DNA of 64,000 bases from Xanthomonas euroxanthea (GTDB lineage: Bacteria; Pseudomonadota; Gammaproteobacteria; Xanthomonadales; Xanthomonadaceae): assembly GCF_900476395.1 (NCBI RefSeq), contig NZ_UIHB01000001.1:1455385-1519384 (forward strand), written 5' to 3'. The notes under the pieces are model-generated. The model ran no database searches. It was not told the origin of the DNA and saw nothing but the letters and a program-made list of their open reading frames with translations. The position numbers and the translations under genes are program-made. Position 1 is the stretch's first letter; each line of letters starts with the position of its first letter. Shown piece by piece: positions 59,209 to 64,000 of the stretch.

Positions 59209-61464
59209 CTAGAATTCCTGCCAATCCGTGGCGACAGCTGTCGAGGAAACAGCCTGTTGCGGGGCAATGATGTTCGCCTTCGCACGTGCAACCGAAGGCA
59301 GCGACCTGGGTCCCGCCGGCTTCCTGCTGGAGACGAGTGCAGCGGTTTGAACAATTGGCGACATCGCGGTGGTGTCAATCTTGAACACCGCAACGGCCTC
59401 GGTGAGCTGGACGGCCTGTTCTTCCATGGAGCGTGCAGCGGCAGTGGCTTCCTCCACCAGGGCCGCGTTCTGCTGCGTGGTTTCATCCATCTGCGTTACC
59501 GTGATGTTGACCTGCTCGATGCCGGCCGACTGTTCCTGCGAGGCCGCAGAGATTTCACCCATGATGTCGGTGACGCGCTGCACGCTGGAGACGATCTCGG
59601 CCATCGTGGTGCCCGCCGTATGCACCAGCGTGGAGCCTTCGGTGACGCGCTCGACAGAGTCGTCGATCAGGGTCTTGATTTCCTTGGCCGCAGCGGTGGA
59701 ACGCTGTGCCAGCGTCCGCACTTCCGATGCGACCACCGCAAACCCACGGCCTTGCTCACCAGCCCGCGCCGCTTCCACGGCGGCATTCAAGGCCAGGATA
59801 TTGGTCTGGAACGAGATGCCGTCAATCACGGAGATGATGTCGGCAATTTTCTTGGACGAGGCCTCGATGCCGGCCATGGTCCCCACCACCTTGCTGACGA
59901 TTTCCCCGCCCTGGGAGGCGACGCCTGCGGCACCGATGGCCAACTGATTGGCCTGGCGTGCGTGCTCCGCATTCTGGCGAACGGTGGAGGTCAGCTCTTC
60001 CATGGAGGCAGCCGTCTCCTCCAGGTTGGCGGCCTGTTGTTCGGTGCGCTGCGACAGGTCCTGGTTGCCGGCAGCAATCTCGCTGGCCGCCGAGTTGATC
60101 GACACCGCCGATTGCTGGATGCGTCCGACGATCTCTGCAAGCTGCGCGGCGGTGGCGTTGGCGTCGTCGCGCATCTGCGCGAAGACCCCCTTGAACTCGC
60201 CCGTCATGCGCGCGGTGAGGTCGCCTGCAGCGATGGATTGCAGCAGCGACGACAGCGATTGCAGGTTGCCGTCCGCGGTGGCCATGAGCAGGTTCAAGCT
60301 CTCCACCATGACGCGGAAATCATATTGGAAGCGATCGGCATCGCCGCGCGCGGTGAAGTCACCGTTGGCCGCGGACTGCGCCATCTGCTTGATCTCGATA
60401 TTCATGGCAGACAGGTTCGCCTTGACCTCGTCCATGGTCTGCGTCAGCACGGCTTTTTCACCAGGCAAGCGCTCCATGCTCTCGCTCAGGTCGCCGATGG
60501 CGTAATGCCCCATGATCCGTGCAAGGTTCGACTGCACGGCCAGGTGCGAGGCCACCAGGGCATTGGTGTCCTCGGCCATGCGGCCGTAGTCACCCGGGAA
60601 GGCCTGGGCATCCATGCGAAAGCTGGTCTGGCCTTCATCGTGGCGCTTTGCCATGTCGCCCTGTGCGGTCAACAGGGCCTGGAGCTGCGTTTGCATGCCT
60701 TGCATGGCGCGTAGCAGCCGGCCGGTTTCGTCCTTGGCCTGCGTGTGCACGTCGTTGCCGAGCTGACCATTGGCAATGGCTTCAGCCGCTTTCGTGGCGC
60801 GTGCCAGCGGCTGGGTCAGGCTTCGGGTGATGAGCCACGCCAGCAGGCTGCTGACCAGCACGACCGCGGCACCGCCAAGGATGAGCAGGAGCTTGCCCCG
60901 GTCCATCGACTTGACTGCTTCTGCGTAGGCCTGCCTGCTCTGTCCTTCCTGGCGGGTGACCAGTTCGCGGATCTTGTCCTGCCAGGCGAGGGTGGCGGGC
61001 CGCCCTTGCTCGCTGAGGATGTCCTGGGCCTGCGCGTTCTCGTTCCTGGCTGCCAGTGCGATGACTTCGTCGTTGAACTTCACGGAGGTCGCCCGACGCT
61101 CGTCCATCTCGGCACGAATCTTCCGCCCTTCCTCCGAGCTGGACAGCGCGTCCAGCTTGGTGCGCAGCTCCTGGTAGCGCTGGCGCTGCGCGTTGATCGT
61201 GGTGAGTGCTTCGGTGTTGAGCTCTTCGCTTGTCGCCATGGCATACGTGCCCAATGCGATCAGCAGCGAGGAGTTGGCATCCAGCATGCCGTTGCCGACC
61301 TGGATCTTGGCGGTGCGGTCGAGGACGATGAAGTCCAGCTGCGCTCGCGCGTTCGCCATGGTGCCCAGGCCGGTGGCCACGAGCAGGCCTGAGAGGAGAA
61401 TCAAGATTCCAAATGCAACGGCCAGGCGGTGGCCGACGTTGAAGCGTTGGAGAAAAGCGATCAT
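59209..61464 (-). CDS. Methyl-accepting chemotaxis protein
   Basis: This 751-residue receptor has a first membrane helix (about 10-32), a four-helix-bundle type periplasmic domain, a second helix (about 193-215), HAMP ([23 protein letters not shown]) and the conserved signalling hairpin ([41 protein letters not shown]). It ends in DWQEF, resembling the C-terminal pentapeptide tether for CheR. The ligand is unknown. Start MIAFLQRFN at 61464 is preferred; ATG 61494 is possible. Xanthomonads carry large families of such receptors. Confidence 0.95.
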   Translation of the reverse strand: MIAFLQRFNVGHRLAVAFGILILLSGLLVATGLGTMANARAQLDFIVLDRTAKIQVGNGMLDANSSLLIALGTYAMATSEELNTEALTTINAQRQRYQELRTKLDALSSSEEGRKIRAEMDERRATSVKFNDEVIALAARNENAQAQDILSEQGRPATLAWQDKIRELVTRQEGQSRQAYAEAVKSMDRGKLLLILGGAAVVLVSSLLAWLITRSLTQPLARATKAAEAIANGQLGNDVHTQAKDETGRLLRAMQGMQTQLQALLTAQGDMAKRHDEGQTSFRMDAQAFPGDYGRMAEDTNALVASHLAVQSNLARIMGHYAIGDLSESMERLPGEKAVLTQTMDEVKANLSAMNIEIKQMAQSAANGDFTARGDADRFQYDFRVMVESLNLLMATADGNLQSLSSLLQSIAAGDLTARMTGEFKGVFAQMRDDANATAAQLAEIVGRIQQSAVSINSAASEIAAGNQDLSQRTEQQAANLEETAASMEELTSTVRQNAEHARQANQLAIGAAGVASQGGEIVSKVVGTMAGIEASSKKIADIISVIDGISFQTNILALNAAVEAARAGEQGRGFAVVASEVRTLAQRSTAAAKEIKTLIDDSVERVTEGSTLVHTAGTTMAEIVSSVQRVTDIMGEISAASQEQSAGIEQVNITVTQMDETTQQNAALVEEATAAARSMEEQAVQLTEAVAVFKIDTTAMSPIVQTAALVSSRKPAGPRSLPSVARAKANIIAPQQAVSSTAVATDWQEF

Positions 61465-61534
61465 GGACGTCCCAGAAGAGATCAGTAGAGGCATCGATGC
61501 TCACGCGGTTAGCGAGCCTGGCATCGGTTTCCCA

Positions 61535-61560
61535 ATAACGGCGCTCTGCTCAAAAACTGG
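61535..61560 (-). promoter_or_regulatory. Possible flagellar sigma-28-type promoter
   Basis: On the minus strand CCAGTTTT, ten bases, then GCCGTTAT resembles the sigma-28 pattern (TAAAGTTT-N11-GCCGATAA) imperfectly. It lies about 70-95 bases ahead of the chemoreceptor ATG at 61464. Confidence 0.3.
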
Positions 61561-61762
61561 AATATCTGTCACTAAACGATAATCTAACCCTTCAGAAAAC
61601 GTCCGCGCTGTCGGGGTACGCCTGACGCATGTCAGGCGGAGCGGTTGCGCGCGTGGGAAGGCAATGCAGTTGAGGGTTCGGCGGTTGTCGATGGCTGATG
61701 CGCGATAACACCAATGGCAGGGCTATCCACTTCCGACTAGGCACTGTGGAAGAGGTGGAGCA

Positions 61763-62296
61763 GTGAACGCGCAATGGATGGCAGCAGTGGCGGATGCACT
61801 GAGTGACCTGCAGGCGGCAAGAGCGGCTCAAGGCGCGGTGCTCGAGGCGGTGCGCGCCTCGCATCCGGCCCCCGCATCGCTGACTGGCTGCCAGGACCGC
61901 CTGTCGTCATCCCTGATGGCGACGGTTGCCCAACGCAAAGCCTTGTCGGCAGCGGCGAAGCCGGTCGAGGTTTACACGCTCGAACAGTTGGCGGCATGGA
62001 ACGATCGCATCGAGCGCTGCGTCCCGCAGGCGAGGACGCAGTCGCAGGCCTGCTCGTTGCTAGGCTGCGCTGACCGAGCCCGTGCTCGACACCTGGCAGG
62101 TCGCCATCCAGCGTTTGGCGTAGTCATACGCGGCGCGTTGATCGGCAAAGGCGATGCTTCCAGGTTGGCAGCGGTGCAAGGTGATGCCGCCGGGCCTGGA
62201 AATCAGAAGCTCCGGCAGGAACTTTCCATCGCACGGAACGCTGTGGGCAGTGAGCAGATAATCGCCCACGTGCCGAATTGCGGTGACGCCCAATAG
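61763..62296 (+). CDS. Hypothetical protein, overlapping an antisense gene
   Basis: This open frame of 177 codons starts with GTG behind GAGGTGGAG. Codon use looks coding for about the first 100 residues (DALSDLQAARAAQGAVLEAVRA, VEVYTLEQLAAWNDRIERCV), which are helical and Ala/Gln-rich. The 3' third lies opposite a better supported minus-strand gene and is probably not functional as read. A frameshift or an earlier true end near 62070 could explain this. No family is recognised. Confidence 0.4.
   Translation: MNAQWMAAVADALSDLQAARAAQGAVLEAVRASHPAPASLTGCQDRLSSSLMATVAQRKALSAAAKPVEVYTLEQLAAWNDRIERCVPQARTQSQACSLLGCADRARARHLAGRHPAFGVVIRGALIGKGDASRLAAVQGDAAGPGNQKLRQELSIARNAVGSEQIIAHVPNCGDAQ
62060..62293 (-). 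CDS. Small hypothetical protein with a strong ribosome-binding site
   Basis: A 77-residue frame begins with TTG (62293) six bases after a perfect AAGGAGGA. The protein (GVTAIRHVGDYLLTAHSVPC, DQRAAYDYAKRWMATCQV) has regular coding codon use. It has a short beta-rich start and a C-terminal helix and resembles small DUF-type proteins of unknown function. The open frame extends nine codons further upstream from a GTG. No operon partner is evident. Confidence 0.65.
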   Translation of the reverse strand: MGVTAIRHVGDYLLTAHSVPCDGKFLPELLISRPGGITLHRCQPGSIAFADQRAAYDYAKRWMATCQVSSTGSVSAA

Positions 62297-62511
62297 CAAT
62301 CCTCCTTGATGGGCAGGCACCTACCTTCGTCCAACATCAGTGTCAGACGATTGGCTGTCGATGCTCGCCGGGTGACACGCCATCATTGAAGAAAACAGCG
62401 CAATCCACTATCGGCAATAGACGAACGTGACTGTAAGTATTTTCCTGACCCGCCAATGGCGGTGCCGCTGCCAACGCTCCGTGCCCGCGGCCTGTAAGGC
62501 TTGGCCCGGTC

Positions 62512-63468
62512 CTACAGGGCGGCCGACGGGATCGGATGCGCATTGCCTTCGGCCGGATTTGCGCGTGGCAGGGGACCCACCTTGATGAGCTGATCGATAT
62601 TGTCGAGCTGCTGCATTTCCTTGAACCAGCTGGCTCCCCATCGCGCGCTGAGCCCCTCTGCGTTCAAGGACGACTGGATACGCCGGGCGACCGACACCAA
62701 CCCGGCTTCGCTGCTGCCAGGCAGGAACAGGGCGAACTCTCCGCGCGCCAGCTGCGCCAGGCTGTCCTGGGGGCGGGTGGCCTGCTTCAGCAGGGCAATG
62801 GCCTTCGCTACGTTCTGCTCTGGCCCGACGCCGCCTACCGAGCTGTTGGCGTCCACGTCAAAGCGCAATACGCCGCCTTGCTCGTTGCGATGGCGATGAT
62901 CCGCCGCTGCCTGCAGGACATCACGGAACGTCCCGAGATCGTGGAGGCCGGCCAACGGTTGTGCATTTTCCATGACCTGCGGATCAGCCGGCAGCCGTTG
63001 CACCTCGGCCAGGTGCTGGGCCCACGATCCGGCCAGGACCCGTCCAAAGGTTTCAACCAGCGGCAGGAGGTGCTCGAGTTTGTCGTCGACGACCCGGTTG
63101 TCCAGCCCGCAGAGCATCCCCTCGACCTTGCCAGGGATTCGAATCGGCACGCCCAGGTAGCTTGCGATACCCAGCCGTGTCGCCACGGCGGATTGGGCCA
63201 GGTGTTCGACTTTCTGCAGGTCTGGGGCGAACTGGGGGCCGCCCATGACGATCATGCTGCGGCACACCGACTCGGGCCAGCTCAAGGACTGGTCGACCTT
63301 CAACCCGAAGGAGGCGTCGGTGCAGCCACGGATGATCCAATGATCGTTTTTGACCTCGGCAAGCACCCAGGTTTTCAGCGGCGTCAGCTCGGCAAGCCGC
63401 TCAAGCAGCTCGCTCGCGGTGTCTGCCATGCCGGAGAAGGGGACTTGGGTTCTGAGTTCGGTCGACAT
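62512..63468 (-). CDS. GAF domain protein with degenerate GGDEF domain
   Basis: This 318-residue cytoplasmic protein has a GAF-like sensor (about 14-155, LLERLAELTPLKTWVLAEVK to YLGVPIRIPGKVEGMLCGLD) and a C-terminal remnant of a GGDEF domain (about 175-300). The signature reads ARGEF at residues 241-245 instead of GGDEF, and the metal/substrate loop is FDVDANSS instead of a D-x-D-x-F-K pattern. Cyclic di-GMP synthesis is therefore unlikely; a regulatory or binding role is possible. MSTELRT at 63468 is taken as start; MHPKRC at 63492 is an alternative. Confidence 0.78.
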   Translation of the reverse strand: MSTELRTQVPFSGMADTASELLERLAELTPLKTWVLAEVKNDHWIIRGCTDASFGLKVDQSLSWPESVCRSMIVMGGPQFAPDLQKVEHLAQSAVATRLGIASYLGVPIRIPGKVEGMLCGLDNRVVDDKLEHLLPLVETFGRVLAGSWAQHLAEVQRLPADPQVMENAQPLAGLHDLGTFRDVLQAAADHRHRNEQGGVLRFDVDANSSVGGVGPEQNVAKAIALLKQATRPQDSLAQLARGEFALFLPGSSEAGLVSVARRIQSSLNAEGLSARWGASWFKEMQQLDNIDQLIKVGPLPRANPAEGNAHPIPSAAL

Positions 63469-63801
63469 GGAGCGGCAGCGTTTGGGATGCATCTGATATC
63501 GGCAGTAAAGGATCCAGCTATAGCGAGGCCTCGCGCCATTTTCTGAACGGCGGAAGGCCGCCACAGGGCTGGCGTAGGTCGGCCTGAAGTCGACATTCGG
63601 CAGGACCGCTGCCCACCACGAGATGGTGAACTGCGGAGGCGAGCGGGCGAGCCAGGCCGCTGCCGCAAGGGCGCAAGCGAGGCGTGGCAGGGAACATCGA
63701 CGCCGACGGTAGAGGCGCCGGGCAGGCGAAGGCGCCAGGTGCGCCATGTCGTGGATATCGGTGATGTGGGGTAATCTGCGCCGTCCCGAGCATGACCGTC
63801 C
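63469..63801. other. Divergent gap before the last gene
   Basis: 333 bases between two divergent starts, with no gene supported. The minus-strand frame here runs through only as an extension of the GAF gene. Confidence 0.45.
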
Positions 63802-64000
63802 ATGCGGACACACACTTCTTCGATTGCCAAGCGTCCATTGGTTCCGGTAGGCCTCCACTGGGCGGGCATCGCCGTGCCATGGCTCGTGCTCGCGCTGGCC
63901 TACGCTCCCGCGGTGGCCCTGACATCGCTGGCCGACAAGCCGCGCGGTGCTCTGGGCCTGCTCGGTGCCTTCCTGTTTCTGGTGGGAAGCTACGTGCCTT
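63802..64000 (+). CDS. Membrane protein, N-terminal fragment
   Basis: A frame starting ATG 63802 (MRTHTSSIAKRPLVPVGLHW) runs off the right edge after 66 codons. It shows two hydrophobic segments (GIAVPWLVLALAYAPAVAL and ALGLLGAFLFLVGSYVP), so an inner-membrane protein is likely. No family can be named from the fragment. Confidence 0.6.
   Translation, partial: MRTHTSSIAKRPLVPVGLHWAGIAVPWLVLALAYAPAVALTSLADKPRGALGLLGAFLFLVGSYVP

Overview
This 64 kb window is a chromosomal segment of a GC-rich gammaproteobacterium, almost certainly a plant-pathogenic Xanthomonas. The strongest marker is the adjacent, divergent regulator pair hrpG (minus strand) and hrpX (plus strand, exactly 476 codons). GTAG-headed palindromic repeats and GGGAATC heptamer tracts between genes fit the same genus. 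The species cannot be fixed from the sequence alone. No phage, insertion sequence, tRNA, rRNA or CRISPR array was seen.

Layout: 0-3.5 kb is the 3' part of a cytochrome bo3 quinol oxidase operon (cyoA fragment, cyoB, cyoC, cyoD). 3.6-8 kb holds an M61 metallopeptidase, radA and a DUF805 membrane protein. 8.3-11.4 kb is the hrpG/hrpX virulence-regulator locus with an 836-bp divergent intergenic region. 11.6-15.8 kb is a two-gene cassette of a divergent Hsp90-like ATPase and a TPR protein. 15.8-17.3 kb is a non-coding stretch containing a 474-bp-period duplication of palindromic repeats.

17.3-22.7 kb is a tightly overlapping operon encoding a stressosome-type module (RsbR, RsbS, RsbT, and an RsbW-like kinase fused to an RsbX-like phosphatase) that runs straight into a histidine kinase and a REC-PAS-kinase-REC hybrid. 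This suggests stressosome output into two-component signalling, because no sigma factor or RsbV is present. 23.1-26.6 kb carries a TonB-dependent receptor, thioredoxin 2 and a DUF1428 protein. 27.0-34.4 kb is a second signalling island: a four-gene minus-strand operon with 4-bp overlaps (triple-receiver hybrid kinase, CheR, stand-alone CheB, REC-kinase) and a divergent PAS kinase with a single-domain response regulator.

34.5-40.7 kb is carbohydrate-related: a GH16 glucanase, a DUF2798/LysR divergent pair, a GH51 arabinofuranosidase and an aldose 1-epimerase. 40.7-47.6 kb is housekeeping: a CcsA-like protein, ffh, a nitronate monooxygenase, an aminotransferase class IV, then rpsP-rimM-trmD-rplS. 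47.9-56.8 kb has a MATE transporter, an Hsp15-like S4 protein, catalase-peroxidase KatG, a DUF937 protein and MutS. The end holds a TetR/SDR pair, a methyl-accepting chemotaxis protein with a CheR-tether-like tail, two small hypotheticals, a GAF/degenerate-GGDEF protein and the start of a membrane protein.

Start codons were chosen from Shine-Dalgarno sequence, family length and overlap with neighbours; many of the longest open frames begin upstream of the true start. All functional names rest on reading motifs by eye, with no database search.
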